Source: Rubrobacter xylanophilus | GTDB taxonomy: Bacteria; Actinomycetota; Rubrobacteria; Rubrobacterales; Rubrobacteraceae | Length of the DNA: 64,000 nucleotides | Assembly: GCF_007164525.1 (NCBI RefSeq) | Contig: NZ_AP019791.1 | Location: 2,958,876-3,022,875 of the forward strand | Reading direction: 5' to 3' | Shown here: positions 8,565 to 16,648 of the stretch, piece by piece | How the letters are laid out: the number at the start of each line of letters is the position of its first letter | How positions within the stretch are numbered: the first letter of the stretch is position 1 | Notes under the pieces: generated by a model | The model's input: only the letters and a program-made list of their open reading frames with translations | Database searches by the model: none | What the model was told of the DNA's origin: nothing | Translations under genes and position numbers: made by a program

Positions 8565-8650
8565 GCGTCGCATACCTTCCGGCGGGGTTGTGTTCTCTCG
8601 CCCGGATTGCCGGCGCCGGAGCCGTTAGGCTCCCGGGCAGAGGAGGCAGC

Positions 8651-9204
8651 GTGGCGACCGCCGACTCCAGCAGGAGTGCATCAAACCGCTGAACCGAAAG
8701 GGGCCCCGGAAGAGCGGGGAGTACGTCCTCTACTGGATGCATACCTCCCAGCGGGCCAACGCGCTCGGGCTCACCGACGCCTACCCGGAGGCCAACCTCC
8801 GGCACTACGCCTTCATGCTGGAGGGGTTCGCCGACGTCGAGGCGGGGCTGCGGCGGCGGGGGGTCGGGTTCGCGGTCCGGCACGGCTCCCCCGACGAGGT
8901 GGCCCTCGAGGCTGGCCGCAGGGCCTCCCTGATCGTCACCGGCCGGGACGGCTCCCGGGGCAGAGGCGCCTCGCACGCCTACCGCACCGCTCTCTGCCTG
9001 AACAACAAGTACTTCCTCGACGGCCGGGATCCGAACTCCTACACCAACGTGGCCTGGATCTTCGGCCTGCACGACCGACCCTGGAAGGAGCGACCGGTCT
9101 TCGGCAAGGTGCGTTACATGTCCCGGAGTGGGCTGGAGCGCAAGAGCGACCCCGAGGCCTGCGTGCGCAGGGTCGAGCGCCTGACCGGGCTCTCAACCCG
9201 CTGA
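8651..9204 (+). pseudogene. class II DNA photolyase remnant with large internal deletion
   Basis: Two disconnected parts of a class II deoxyribodipyrimidine photolyase are fused. Bases ~8680-8950 encode the N-terminal part ([40 protein letters not shown]); bases ~8975-9190 encode the extreme C-terminal part ([40 protein letters not shown]). A normal enzyme has about 450 residues; only about 165 remain, so most of the FAD-binding core is gone. A second, short loss lies between QRA and [11 protein letters not shown] Shine-Dalgarno (aggagg) and GTG at 8651 are still present, but that frame stops at 8692 and the photolyase frame is shifted by one, so the intact start is also broken. The remaining frame is open to 9204. 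Loss of the catalytic core makes repair activity impossible. Confidence 0.85.
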
Positions 9205-9222
9205 GCTTGCTTCGAGGTGGTA

Positions 9223-9245
9223 TCCTGCCTCCCGAGGAGGCAGGA
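9223..9245 (+). promoter_or_regulatory. perfect inverted repeat covering the ribosome-binding site of the DUF202 gene
   Basis: A 10-bp perfect inverted repeat with loop cga: the 3' arm is GGAGGCAGGA and abuts the ATG at 9246, so the Shine-Dalgarno GGAGG is fully paired in the RNA form. A TATCCT -10-like box (9221-9226) overlaps the 5' arm; if used, transcription would begin in the loop and the repeat would act as a DNA operator instead. Confidence 0.6.
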
Positions 9246-9629
9246 ATGCGCATTCTGGAGCGGTTCGTCGGTGAGGACGGGCGCCCGCACCGGCCCGAGC
9301 GGGACGCCGAGATCCGGGAGCACCTCGCCAACGAGCGGACGCTGCTCGCCTGGGTGCGGACGGGGGTCGGCCTGATCTCGCTGGGCTTCGTCGTGGAGCG
9401 CGCCGGGGCTCTCGCCGCCGTAGCCGGTTCGAAGGGCGCCTCGGACGTCTTCGGGCTCGCGCTCGTCGCGCTCGGCTGTCTCACCCTCCTCGTCGGTACC
9501 GTCCAGTACTTCCGTAACCGCAGCATGATCCGCGAAGGGGTATTCGCTTCCCGGGCCGCGCCGTACATGGTCGTGGTGGCCGGGAGCCTGCTCCTCGCGG
9601 TCGCCTTCGCCGTCTACGTCCTCCTCTGA
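9246..9629 (+). CDS. DUF202 (YidH-type) small membrane protein
   Basis: A 127-residue protein. NERTLLAWVRTGVGLISLGF near residues 31-50 is the DUF202 signature, followed by two further hydrophobic segments (about 71-90 and 106-127). The first ~25 residues are hydrophilic and probably cytoplasmic. ATG at 9246 directly follows the structured ribosome site. Members of this family are uncharacterised inner-membrane proteins. The gene follows the decayed photolyase and precedes a gene with its own promoter, so it is probably a single-gene unit. Confidence 0.85.
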   Translation: MRILERFVGEDGRPHRPERDAEIREHLANERTLLAWVRTGVGLISLGFVVERAGALAAVAGSKGASDVFGLALVALGCLTLLVGTVQYFRNRSMIREGVFASRAAPYMVVVAGSLLLAVAFAVYVLL

Positions 9630-9645
9630 ATCCCGGCGAAAGGGC

Positions 9646-9651
9646 TAGAAT
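9646..9651 (+). promoter_or_regulatory. -10-like TAGAAT upstream of the MaoC-fold gene
   Basis: TAGAAT in context ggcTAGAATccgg, 44 bases before the TTG start and 15 bases after the preceding stop. Similar boxes precede msrB and genes at 32296, 33832 and 37943. No clear -35. Confidence 0.4.
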
Positions 9652-9695
9652 CCGGATGTCCCGTAGGGTTTTAGGCTGCCCGGAGGAGGTCGGTT

Positions 9696-10202
9696 TTGGC
9701 GAAGAAGGAAGGCTGGAAGGGGCGCTTCTACGAGGACTTCGAGGTGGGCGACGTCTACGAGCACCCGCTGGGCAGGACCGTGACCACCACGGACAACATC
9801 TGGTTCACCCTGCTGACGCAGAACACGGCCCCCATACACTTCGACCACCACTACGCGTCGCAGACCGAGTTCAGAAGGCCCCTGGTTGACTCCACCTTCA
9901 CGCTGGCGCTGGTGACGGGCCAGAGCGTCACCGACGTCTCGCAGAACGTCTTTGCCAATCTGGGGTGGGAGGAGGTGAGGCTTCCGGCGCCGGTCTTCGA
10001 GGGGGATACGATCTACTCGCGCTCTGAGGTGCTCTCCAAGCGGGAGTCGCGCAGCCGCCCCGACGTGGGGATCGTGACGGTCAGGACGGAGGGCTACAAC
10101 CAGGACGGGACGGTGGTGATCTCCTTCAAGCGCACCCTGATGGTCTACAAGCGCGACCACGCCCCGCATATGCCCCGCCTCAATCCTCCGGAGCGGAGAT
10201 GA
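9696..10202 (+). CDS. MaoC-family hot-dog hydratase
   Basis: A 168-residue single hot-dog-fold protein. FYEDFEVGDVYEHPLGRTVT near the N-terminus and the segment LTQNTAPIHFDHHYA (candidate catalytic Asp/His) are typical of MaoC-type (R)-enoyl-CoA or mesaconyl-CoA hydratases; the region VRLPAPVFEGDTIYSRSEVLSKRES matches the second half of this family. TTG start at 9696, eight bases after ggaggt. No acyl-CoA genes are adjacent, so the substrate (3-hydroxyacyl-CoA, mesaconyl-CoA or other) cannot be set. Its 3' end overlaps the convergent membrane-protein gene by 23 bases. Confidence 0.85.
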   Translation: MAKKEGWKGRFYEDFEVGDVYEHPLGRTVTTTDNIWFTLLTQNTAPIHFDHHYASQTEFRRPLVDSTFTLALVTGQSVTDVSQNVFANLGWEEVRLPAPVFEGDTIYSRSEVLSKRESRSRPDVGIVTVRTEGYNQDGTVVISFKRTLMVYKRDHAPHMPRLNPPERR

Positions 10203-10950
10203 ACCCCCCTTCGCCGGGGAGTGGAACCTCCGGCATGGAGAGCTCCTCCGGCCGTTCTGTAGGGGGCCGTTGCGCCGCGGGTGTCTGGGGCATGGCGGGC
10301 CGGACCTCCGGCGTCTCCTCTCCGGTTTGGGAATCCCCGACCCGTAGTGCTCCGCTCTGCTCTGCAGCCGGCGTCGGCCGCACCTCCCGCGTTCCGGGTG
10401 CGGAGGCCGGCGCTCTTTGCGGCGTCTGTGGCCGGTAGAAGCTCCGGTTCTCCGGGACCCGCCGCGGCGCGCCGACCTCCCCGGCGCCCTGCGGGCTTGC
10501 CTGGGAGACGGCGATGCCGACCGGATCCCCACCGAGGACGGAGGGGCGGGTTCCGTGGACCGTGGTCCCGGCTTCGCGCCGCTCCCCGGCCGGGCAGCGG
10601 TCCCAGAGCCAGCAGGAGAGGCTCTTGCCCGCCCCGATCTCCACCCCGGTCACCGCCGCGAGCCCGACGGTCAGCGAGAGCGCAGCGGTGGCCACCCCTC
10701 CCAGCAGGACGCGTCGCCGGGGAAGCGCGAACAGGCGACCGACCGCGCCCTCCAGGTAGGCCTGGATGATCGAGGAGGCCGCCGTGATGATCATCACGGC
10801 TACCGCCGTCCCCAGTATGGTCCCGGCTATGCCGAAGCGCGAGGTGACGAAGGCCGCCACCGCCCCGGCCAGCCCCGTGGCCAGGACCTCGGCGGGCCTG
10901 ATGGGTGCCTTTCGCCGCTCTTTCGAGTTGCCCTTCTCCAGGGACCCCAT
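10180..10950 (-). CDS. unknown membrane protein with proline-rich tail
   Basis: About 256 residues; function not recognised. Three hydrophobic stretches lie in the first half (VLATGLAGAVAAF, GTAVAVMIITAASSI, VATAALSLTVGLAAVTG), then two cysteines nine residues apart (CWLWDRC) and a ~140-residue Pro/Glu/Arg-rich tail, probably disordered and extracytoplasmic. Start is uncertain: ATG at 10950 has gggagg 11-12 bases upstream; a TTG at 10959 is in frame but too close to it. The 3' end overlaps the MaoC gene by 23 bases in convergent orientation. Divergent from hsp20. Confidence 0.65.
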   Translation of the reverse strand: MGSLEKGNSKERRKAPIRPAEVLATGLAGAVAAFVTSRFGIAGTILGTAVAVMIITAASSIIQAYLEGAVGRLFALPRRRVLLGGVATAALSLTVGLAAVTGVEIGAGKSLSCWLWDRCPAGERREAGTTVHGTRPSVLGGDPVGIAVSQASPQGAGEVGAPRRVPENRSFYRPQTPQRAPASAPGTREVRPTPAAEQSGALRVGDSQTGEETPEVRPAMPQTPAAQRPPTERPEELSMPEVPLPGEGGFISAPED

Positions 10951-11011
10951 CGTGCGCAAAACCTCCCCGCCACCGTACGGTCCCGCTCCGATCCTCTTGA
11001 TGCCGCCGGGG

Positions 11012-11017
11012 ATTATA
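11012..11017 (-). promoter_or_regulatory. -10-like TATAAT for the 10950 membrane-protein gene
   Basis: On the minus strand the sequence reads TATAATccccgg, 62 bases upstream of the ATG. The same TATAATccccgg context recurs before sppA. No convincing -35. Confidence 0.4.
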
Positions 11018-11026
11018 TCGTGGGGC

Positions 11027-11055
11027 TTGCACCTCGCTGGACCCCTCGCTAATAA
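11027..11055 (+). promoter_or_regulatory. sigma-70-like promoter of the first hsp20
   Basis: TTGCAC (11027-11032), 17-base spacer, TAATAA (11050-11055), followed by a leader of about 47 bases ending in AAAGGAGGTGAT (11092-11103), a near-complete anti-16S match. No CIRCE or HAIR operator is visible. Confidence 0.55.
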
Positions 11056-11108
11056 CAGAGGTGGAAGGCGAAAAGAGGGAACCCAATGAGGAAAGGAGGT
11101 GATGCGCC

Positions 11109-11588
11109 GTGACGCTCATGAGGCCGATGCGCGGGCTCTGGGAGCTCAACAGAGAGTTCGAGCGGATGTTCAACGAGCTCGCGGGCAGCCTCTTCGGCGC
11201 GCGCAGCCTCCTCTCCTCCGGGCGCGGCACCGGGGAGGACGTATGGGTGCCCGCGCTTGAGATGTACGCCCGCGGCGCGGACCTCGTGATCCGCGCCGAC
11301 CTGCCCGGGGTGAGGATCGACGACGTCGACATCACCCTCGAGGGCGAGACGCTGACCATCAGCGGCGTGCGCAAGGGCGCGCCCGAGGAGGTCAGTCACT
11401 ACCTGCGCGAGGTGCCCTACGGTGCCTTCCGCCGGAGCGTCGCCGTCCCGGAGGGCGTCGAGGCCGACGACGTGAAGGCCCACCTGGAGGACGGCGTGCT
11501 GGAGATCGTGCTGCCCGGGGTCGTGCGGGAGGCCCAGCCGAAGCGTATCGCCATCGAGGGCGCGGCGACCGAGCCGGCCCAGAGCTGA
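11109..11588 (+). CDS. Hsp20 small heat-shock protein, first copy
   Basis: A 159-residue alpha-crystallin-domain chaperone that binds unfolding proteins without ATP. Residues ~1-42 are the variable N-terminal arm; the domain runs ~43-150 with PALEMYARGADLVIRADLPG, the family motif HLEDGVLEIVLPG and a terminal IXI motif (RIAIEG) used for oligomer assembly. GTG start at 11109 follows an almost perfect Shine-Dalgarno, implying high expression. It is clearly paralogous to the gene at 13430. A hairpin with T-run follows. It probably feeds substrates to the AAA+ unfoldase at 13984. Confidence 0.93.
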   Translation: MTLMRPMRGLWELNREFERMFNELAGSLFGARSLLSSGRGTGEDVWVPALEMYARGADLVIRADLPGVRIDDVDITLEGETLTISGVRKGAPEEVSHYLREVPYGAFRRSVAVPEGVEADDVKAHLEDGVLEIVLPGVVREAQPKRIAIEGAATEPAQS

Positions 11589-11669
11589 GCCTCATCGCAG
11601 GCTCCCGACCCGGCTCCGGGACCTCCACGGGTGCTTCCGGGCCCCGCCCCGGCGGAGGCCAGGCCCCGC

Positions 11670-11716
11670 CCGGCCAAGTCGGGCTCCGGAGGTCCCGCGG
11701 GCCGGCTTCTTTTTTT
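11670..11716 (+). terminator. probable terminator after first hsp20
   Basis: A bipartite GC-rich hairpin (outer ccggcc/ggccgg at 11670-11675 and 11700-11705, inner cggg/cccg) is followed directly by a run of seven T (11710-11716), the clearest intrinsic-terminator tail in the window. Confidence 0.6.
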
Positions 11717-11741
11717 ATGTTTGAAGTCTCTGCGCCGAAGG

Positions 11742-11747
11742 TATCAT
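11742..11747 (+). promoter_or_regulatory. -10-like TATCAT upstream of sigma factor gene
   Basis: TATCAT ends 9 bases before the GTG at 11757; TTTGAA 16 bases upstream could be the -35. There is no Shine-Dalgarno, so a leaderless mRNA is likely. Confidence 0.45.
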
Positions 11748-11756
11748 CTTTTCGCC

Positions 11757-12524
11757 GTGGACGAGAGGCTGGAACAGGCTCTGCTCGCGAGGGCGGCCTC
11801 GGGGGATCGGGAGGCCCGCCGGCGGGCGATCGAGTCCCACCTGGGGCTCGCCGCGGCCCTCGCCCGCCGCTACGCCCGGCGGTGGGGGGTGCCGTTCGAG
11901 GACCTCTTCCAGGAGGGGGCGCTGGCCCTGGTGCACGCGGTGGACCACTACGACCCCTCTCGCGGGATGCGCTTCTCGACCTACGCCACCTGGTGGGTGA
12001 AGCAGGCGATCCGTCGGGCGGCGATGGCCTACGCCCGCCCGATGCGGGTTCCGGAGCGGACGTGGAAGCTCTCCGAGCGGCTCGCGGAGGCCGAGGAGGA
12101 ACTGCGGGCGGAGCTGGGGCGCGAGATAGAGGAGCGGGACCTGCGCTCCGGGCTTGGCTGGTCGGAGGCGGAGCTCGCGGAGGTTCGGCGGGCGCTGGGG
12201 CCGGTGGTCTCGCTGGAGTCCCCGGTGGGCGAGGAGGGGGAGGACGTGCTGGGGGACCTGGTGGCCGACGAAGGCGCCGAGGACCCGGCCGAGCTCGCCG
12301 CCCGCGACGACGCCCGCCGCCGCCTGGCCCACGCCCTCTCGGCCCTTCCCCGTCGGGAGCGGACGGTGCTCGCCGGCCGCTACGGGCTCACCGGCGAACC
12401 GCGGAGCTTCGTGGATCTGGGCAGGGAGCTCGGCGTCTCCCGCGAGCGGGCCCGCCAGCTGGAACGCGCAGCCGCCGAGCGGCTGCGCGAACACGGGCGC
12501 AGGCTCGGGCTCGCACCCTCCTGA
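11757..12524 (+). CDS. RpoD-like sigma factor lacking region 1 (group 2/3 type)
   Basis: A 255-residue sigma-70-family protein. Region 2 is clear (FEDLFQEGALALVHAVDHYDP, then FSTYATWWVKQAIRRA for -10 recognition and melting), region 3 starts at RPMRVPERTW, and region 4 has the helix-turn-helix SFVDLGRELGVSRERARQLER for -35 recognition. Region 1.1/1.2 is absent. GTG at 11757 is chosen because it lies just before the conserved part; an in-frame ATG upstream would add a low-complexity extension encoded by the terminator of hsp20. Flanked by two hsp20 genes and a Clp gene, it is a candidate stress sigma factor, though its target promoters are not shown by the sequence. Confidence 0.88.
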   Translation: MDERLEQALLARAASGDREARRRAIESHLGLAAALARRYARRWGVPFEDLFQEGALALVHAVDHYDPSRGMRFSTYATWWVKQAIRRAAMAYARPMRVPERTWKLSERLAEAEEELRAELGREIEERDLRSGLGWSEAELAEVRRALGPVVSLESPVGEEGEDVLGDLVADEGAEDPAELAARDDARRRLAHALSALPRRERTVLAGRYGLTGEPRSFVDLGRELGVSRERARQLERAAAERLREHGRRLGLAPS

Positions 12525-12528
12525 CGCC

Positions 12529-12900
12529 TCAGCCCCCGGGCTCCGGGCGCGAGACGTTCCCCTCCTCGTCGAGGACCCCGAAGATCGGCTCCCCCTCGTC
12601 CCCGAGAGCGATGAACATCCTCTCTCGCCCCCTCCGGTCCACCAGCGAGAGCCCGCAGTGGACGTGCTGGCGGGAGGGTTTTATGGCGAGGATAATCTCG
12701 GCCTCGTCCTCGGTGTCCTTGAGCGCCACGTAGGGCTCGTCGGTCCGCGGGTTTATCCCGACGGAGACCGCGACGTGCCCCCGGCTGCTCAGCACGTGTA
12801 CCCCGGGCATCTCCTCGGAGCCCGCGGAGAGCCGGATACGCACCCTCCCCTCGTCGTCGGTGATCTCCAGCCGCCGCGCCCTGAGAACGCCGTCCTCCAT
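12529..12900 (-). CDS. conserved-looking unknown protein, 123 residues
   Basis: Not recognised. The protein is acidic and beta-rich, with short Gly-separated strands such as LEITDDEGRVRIRL, HVAVSVGINP, YVALKDTEDEAEIIL, RMFIALGDEGEPIFGVLDEEG. The repeated pattern (hydrophobic strand, D/G-E-G turn) suggests a small repetitive beta structure; no catalytic motif or membrane segment is seen. ATG at 12900. It ends four bases after the convergent sigma-factor gene, so the two transcripts must overlap at their 3' ends. Coding seems real from the consistent GC-rich third positions and the absence of a rival frame. Confidence 0.6.
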   Translation of the reverse strand: MEDGVLRARRLEITDDEGRVRIRLSAGSEEMPGVHVLSSRGHVAVSVGINPRTDEPYVALKDTEDEAEIILAIKPSRQHVHCGLSLVDRRGRERMFIALGDEGEPIFGVLDEEGNVSRPEPGG

Positions 12901-12955
12901 CTGCCCTCCCCGTCTCCAGTGTGATCACTCCCTCACTACCATACCCCGGACCGGA

Positions 12956-13231
12956 CTACCCCGCAGCCCGAAACCTCACCCCCTCCTCCACGAGCCCCTC
13001 CAGCCACCCGGCCCGCTCCCGCAGCCTCCGGGCCCGCTCCCGCAGCCGCTCCGCCAGCCCCTCCGCCCCGGCCCCCACACAGCCCGGACAGACCCTGCCG
13101 ATGGGCTCGCCTCCCTCCCCCCAGGCCGTGTATACCCGATCCTCCCCGAAAAGCCCGAACGGCGCCCCGCACAGCACGCAAGCCTGCCACGTGTAGACCA
13201 GCCCCGCCCGTCCCTCCTCACGGATCTCCAT
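12956..13231 (-). CDS. small zinc-ribbon-like protein
   Basis: A 91-residue protein of unknown function. Cys18-x2-Cys21 and Cys48-x2-Cys51 form a plausible zinc ribbon; the C-terminal 35 residues are a charged Arg/Glu/Leu coiled-coil helix. ATG at 13231 has gaggtgg upstream. The arrangement (zinc ribbon plus helix) resembles small adaptor or anti-sigma-like proteins, but there is no family assignment. It lies divergent from the second hsp20 and downstream of its promoter region. Confidence 0.55.
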   Translation of the reverse strand: MEIREEGRAGLVYTWQACVLCGAPFGLFGEDRVYTAWGEGGEPIGRVCPGCVGAGAEGLAERLRERARRLRERAGWLEGLVEEGVRFRAAG

Positions 13232-13262
13232 GAACCACCTCCATACGATCTAAAGTAGCGAG

Positions 13263-13293
13263 TTGACATAATTATAAAATTGTGTGCTAAGAT
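13263..13293 (+). promoter_or_regulatory. promoter of second hsp20
   Basis: Consensus -35 TTGACA (13263-13268), 19-base spacer, TAAGAT (13288-13293) in a striking AT-rich island. It leaves a leader of about 130 bases that includes a short palindrome atctcgagat near 13320 and ends in aaggaggtagg before the ATG. Confidence 0.55.
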
Positions 13294-13429
13294 ATTTGCA
13301 GTTTTCACCGTTTTGCGGAATCTCGAGATCTTTTGGATTAGTGATTTCGTTGTGTTTGGTGAGGCTTGAAGGCGGGTAAGGTGGTGCAGGGTTTGCAGGG
13401 AGAAGGACGAGAAGAAGGAGGTAGGTGGC

Positions 13430-13888
13430 ATGTCGCTCAGTCCGTTTCGGGGGTTTTTCGACTTCCAGAACGAGATGAACCGGATGTTCGACGAGGTCTT
13501 CCGGGGGCTTGCGCGCCGTTCTCGGGGTGAGGCGGAGCGGCGTTTCGAGTGGTCTCCGGCGGTCGACGTCTTCGGCCGGGACGGGGACCTCGTGATCAAG
13601 GCCGAGCTTCCCGGGGTGAGGCCGGACGACGTGGAGATAACGCTGCAGGACGGGGTGCTCACGATCTCCGGCGAGCGGAAGGAGAGCCGGGAGGAGGAGC
13701 GCGGCGGGGGGTATCTCGTCCGGGAGCGGCTCTACGGCTCCTTCCGGCGCAGCTTCCAGCTGCCTGAGGGGGTGGACGAAAGCAAGATCAAGGCGCGCTT
13801 CGAAGATGGGGTGCTCGAGGTCACCGTCGAGGGTGCGGCCCGGGAGACGCAGCCCAAGAGGATCCAGATCGAGGGCCCCGGCGGCTGA
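13430..13888 (+). CDS. Hsp20 small heat-shock protein, second copy
   Basis: A 152-residue alpha-crystallin-domain chaperone. The N-terminal arm (residues 1-40) is rich in Phe and Arg (FRGFFDFQNEMNRMFDEVF), typical of substrate-binding arms. The domain includes PAVDVFGRDGDLVIKAELPG, RFEDGVLEVTVEG and the C-terminal IXI-type RIQIEG. ATG at 13430 is seven bases after aaggaggtag. The leader before the start closely matches the one before the Clp gene 95 bases downstream, suggesting common high-level translation. A perfect hairpin lies between the two. Confidence 0.94.
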   Translation: MSLSPFRGFFDFQNEMNRMFDEVFRGLARRSRGEAERRFEWSPAVDVFGRDGDLVIKAELPGVRPDDVEITLQDGVLTISGERKESREEERGGGYLVRERLYGSFRRSFQLPEGVDESKIKARFEDGVLEVTVEGAARETQPKRIQIEGPGG

Positions 13889-13913
13889 GGCGCCGCCCTG
13901 GGGTATGTTTCGG

Positions 13914-13941
13914 GGAGGGAGCGGTCCCGGCCGCTCCCTCC
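13914..13941 (+). terminator. hairpin between hsp20 and the Clp gene
   Basis: A perfect 11-bp inverted repeat with a 6-base loop, 26 bases after the hsp20 stop, not followed by T. It could partly terminate transcription so that hsp20 is made in excess over the Clp unfoldase, or protect the 3' end of processed hsp20 RNA. Confidence 0.55.
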
Positions 13942-13983
13942 TGTGGAGAGAAGACGCAATGACGAAAAGGAGGTAGATGGCGC

Positions 13984-16641
13984 ATGGGACACAGAAGAAG
14001 GGTTTGCAGGGTCTGTGGCAGGCCGGCGACGGTTACGATCCGCAGGATCATACCCGGCGAGCAGCCCCGGGTGGAGTACTACTGTGAGGAGCACGCGGCG
14101 CAGGCCCGGGGCGGGCGCTCGTCCTTCGGCGGGGGCGGGAGCCTCTTCGACGAGTTCTTCAACCGCTTCTTCGAGGAGGAGCCCTTCGGGGGGAGGGTTG
14201 CGGTGCCCTCCGGGGGCCGGAGGACCGAGCAGGTCGACGTCACCCGCTTCTTCTCCGAGAGCACCAACGAGCTCTTGCAGCGGGCGGCGCAGCAGGCCAT
14301 GGAGTGGGGGAACCTCGACCTTGGCAGCGAGCATCTGCTCCACGCGGCGCTCGGGGACGAAGTCGTCCGGCGCGTTCTGGAGGGGGTCGACGCGGATCCC
14401 GACGCCGTGAGGGGCCAGATCGAGGAGGAGGTCGAGAAGGGAGGGCGCAAGGACGTGGCCCCCTCGCTCTCCCCCGAGGCCAAGCGGGCGCTGCTCGCCG
14501 CCTACGAGGAGTCGCAGGAGCTCGGGGCGTCCTACATAGGGCCCGAGCACATCCTGCTCGCGCTCGCCCGGGACGGGGAGTCCGAGGCCGGCAGGCTGCT
14601 CCGCCGGTTCGGGCTCTCGCACACCCGGCTGCGCGGGGCCGTGGTGCGCGGCGTGGACGAGGGCGGGGGCGTCCGGGAGGCACCCAGCGACACCCCCACC
14701 CTCGACGAGTACAGCCGGGATCTCACGCAGATGGCCCGGGAGGGCAAGCTCGACCCCGTCGTGGGTCGCTCCGAGGAGATAGAGACCACCATCGAGATCC
14801 TCAGCCGCCGCACCAAGAACAACCCCGTTCTCATCGGTGATCCCGGTGTCGGTAAGACCGCCATAGTCGAGGGCATAGCCCAGCGGATCGTGAGCGGCGA
14901 AGTGCCCGAGACCCTCGCCGGCAAGCGGGTTTTGGCGCTCGACCTCGCCGGGATGGTCGCCGGGACCAAGTACCGCGGCGAGTTCGAGGAGCGCCTCAAG
15001 AAGGTCATAGACGAGATCAGGGAGCACTCCGACGAGCTGATCGTCTTCATCGACGAGCTGCACACCGTGGTGGGCGCGGGGGCCGCCGAGGGCGCGATGG
15101 ACGCCTCCAACATGCTCAAGCCCGCGCTCGCCCGGGGCGAGCTGCACGTCATCGGGGCCACCACCGTGGACGAGTACCGCAAGAACATCGAGAAGGACGC
15201 CGCGCTCGAGCGGCGCTTCCAGCCGGTTTTGGTGAGTGAGCCCTCCGTCGAGGAGACCGTAGAGATCCTCACCGGCCTCAAGGACCGCTACGAGGCCCAT
15301 CACGGCGTGAAGATCTCCGAGGAGGCCATCGTCGCCGCCGCCGAGCTCTCCGACCGCTACATCACCGACCGCTTCCTGCCGGACAAGGCCATAGACCTCA
15401 TGGACCAGGCGGCGGCGCGGGTCAAGCTCCGCTCCCGGACCAAGCCCGAGGACGCCCGGGAGATAGAGGAGGAGATAAAGAAGCTGCAGCGGGAGAAGGA
15501 CCGGGCCGTCTCCGCCGAGGACTACCGGAGGGCCCAGGAGCTGAAGGGCCAGATACAGGAGCTCAAGGACCGGCTCGGGGCCTACCGGGCCGGCGGGCGC
15601 GGGACGCCGGAGGTCACCGCCGAGGACATCGCCGAGGTGGTGAGCCGCCAGACCGGCATACCGGTCTCTCAGCTCACCCAGGAGGAGCGCGATCGGCTGT
15701 TGCGGCTCGAGGAGCGGCTGCACGAGCGGGTCGTCGGCCAGGACGAGGCCGTCGAGGCCGTCGCCGAGGCCATAAGACGGGCGAGGGCCGGGCTCTCCGA
15801 CCCCAACCGCCCGATAGGCTCCTTCCTCTTCCTCGGGCCCACCGGCGTGGGCAAGACCGAGCTCGCCCGCACCCTCGCCGAGGCGCTCTTCGGGGACGAG
15901 GCGGCGATGGTGCGCATCGACATGAGCGAGTTCCAGGAGCGGCACACCGTAAGCCGGCTGGTGGGCGCGCCTCCGGGGTACGTGGGCTACGAGGAGGCCG
16001 GCCAGCTCACCGAGGCCGTGCGGCGCCGGCCCTACTCGGTCTTGCTGCTGGACGAGATCGAGAAGGCCCACCCCGACGTCTTCAACCTCCTCTTGCAGAT
16101 TTTGGACGAAGGGCGCCTAACCGACTCCCAGGGCCGGACGGTGGACTTCAAGAACACCGTCATCATCATGACCAGCAACCTCGGGGCCGAGAGGATCCAG
16201 GCGCACGCCCGCAGGAAGGAGTCCTTCGAGGAGCTCAAGGAGGACATGATGCAGATCGTGCGCCGCTCCTTCAGGCCCGAGTTCATAAACCGGATAGACG
16301 AGATCATCATCTTCCGCGCCCTGAGCCGGGAGCAGATAGTGGAGATAGCCCGCCTGCTCCTGGAGCGCACCCGCCGGCGGCTGCGGGCCCAGGATATAGA
16401 GGTGGAGTTCACCGACGCCGCCGTGGAGCACATCGCCGGTGAGGGCTTCGACCCCGAGTTCGGGGCCCGGCCCCTCAGGCGCACCATCCAGCGGCAGGTG
16501 GACAACGAGCTCTCCAGGATGCTGCTCGAGGGCTCCGTGGAGCCCGGCGACCGGGTGGTGGTCGGCGCGGAGGGCGGCCGCCTGACCTTCGAGGTGCAGA
16601 AGGAGGCCGCTGCCGCCGCCGTGGACCGCGGCGGGGAGTGA
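13984..16641 (+). CDS. Clp/Hsp100 AAA+ unfoldase with N-terminal zinc finger
   Basis: An 885-residue Hsp100 protein. Residues 8-37 carry Cys8-x2-Cys11 and Cys34-x2-His37, a zinc-finger extension. A Clp-N repeat domain spans ~87-230. The first AAA+ module has Walker A GDPGVGKT at 285-292; a short UVR-like middle helix ([15 protein letters not shown]) replaces the long ClpB coiled coil; the second module has GPTGVGKT at 618-625 and the arginine-finger/sensor segment [13 protein letters not shown]. The segment between [11 protein letters not shown] and FRPEF has no (L/I/V)GF tripeptide, the loop by which ClpC, ClpE and ClpA dock on ClpP. Known layout: ClpC/ClpE. Inference: may work as a disaggregase with the adjacent Hsp20 rather than as a protease partner. 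Confidence 0.9.
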   Translation: MGHRRRVCRVCGRPATVTIRRIIPGEQPRVEYYCEEHAAQARGGRSSFGGGGSLFDEFFNRFFEEEPFGGRVAVPSGGRRTEQVDVTRFFSESTNELLQRAAQQAMEWGNLDLGSEHLLHAALGDEVVRRVLEGVDADPDAVRGQIEEEVEKGGRKDVAPSLSPEAKRALLAAYEESQELGASYIGPEHILLALARDGESEAGRLLRRFGLSHTRLRGAVVRGVDEGGGVREAPSDTPTLDEYSRDLTQMAREGKLDPVVGRSEEIETTIEILSRRTKNNPVLIGDPGVGKTAIVEGIAQRIVSGEVPETLAGKRVLALDLAGMVAGTKYRGEFEERLKKVIDEIREHSDELIVFIDELHTVVGAGAAEGAMDASNMLKPALARGELHVIGATTVDEYRKNIEKDAALERRFQPVLVSEPSVEETVEILTGLKDRYEAHHGVKISEEAIVAAAELSDRYITDRFLPDKAIDLMDQAAARVKLRSRTKPEDAREIEEEIKKLQREKDRAVSAEDYRRAQELKGQIQELKDRLGAYRAGGRGTPEVTAEDIAEVVSRQTGIPVSQLTQEERDRLLRLEERLHERVVGQDEAVEAVAEAIRRARAGLSDPNRPIGSFLFLGPTGVGKTELARTLAEALFGDEAAMVRIDMSEFQERHTVSRLVGAPPGYVGYEEAGQLTEAVRRRPYSVLLLDEIEKAHPDVFNLLLQILDEGRLTDSQGRTVDFKNTVIIMTSNLGAERIQAHARRKESFEELKEDMMQIVRRSFRPEFINRIDEIIIFRALSREQIVEIARLLLERTRRRLRAQDIEVEFTDAAVEHIAGEGFDPEFGARPLRRTIQRQVDNELSRMLLEGSVEPGDRVVVGAEGGRLTFEVQKEAAAAAVDRGGE

Positions 16642-16648
16642 GCCGGCG

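Noticed and set aside
11027..11108. CIRCE or HAIR heat-shock operator upstream of hsp20
   Set aside because: Neither the GCACTC-N9-GAGTGC nor the CTTGAGT-N7-ACTCAAG pattern is present.
11631..11756. N-terminal extension of the sigma factor from an upstream ATG-like start
   Set aside because: It would be encoded by the hsp20 terminator and T-run and lies before a good -10 for a GTG start.
13732..16071. 779-codon minus-strand frame opposite the Clp gene
   Set aside because: Antisense shadow; sense strand has two Walker A motifs and sensor residues in place.
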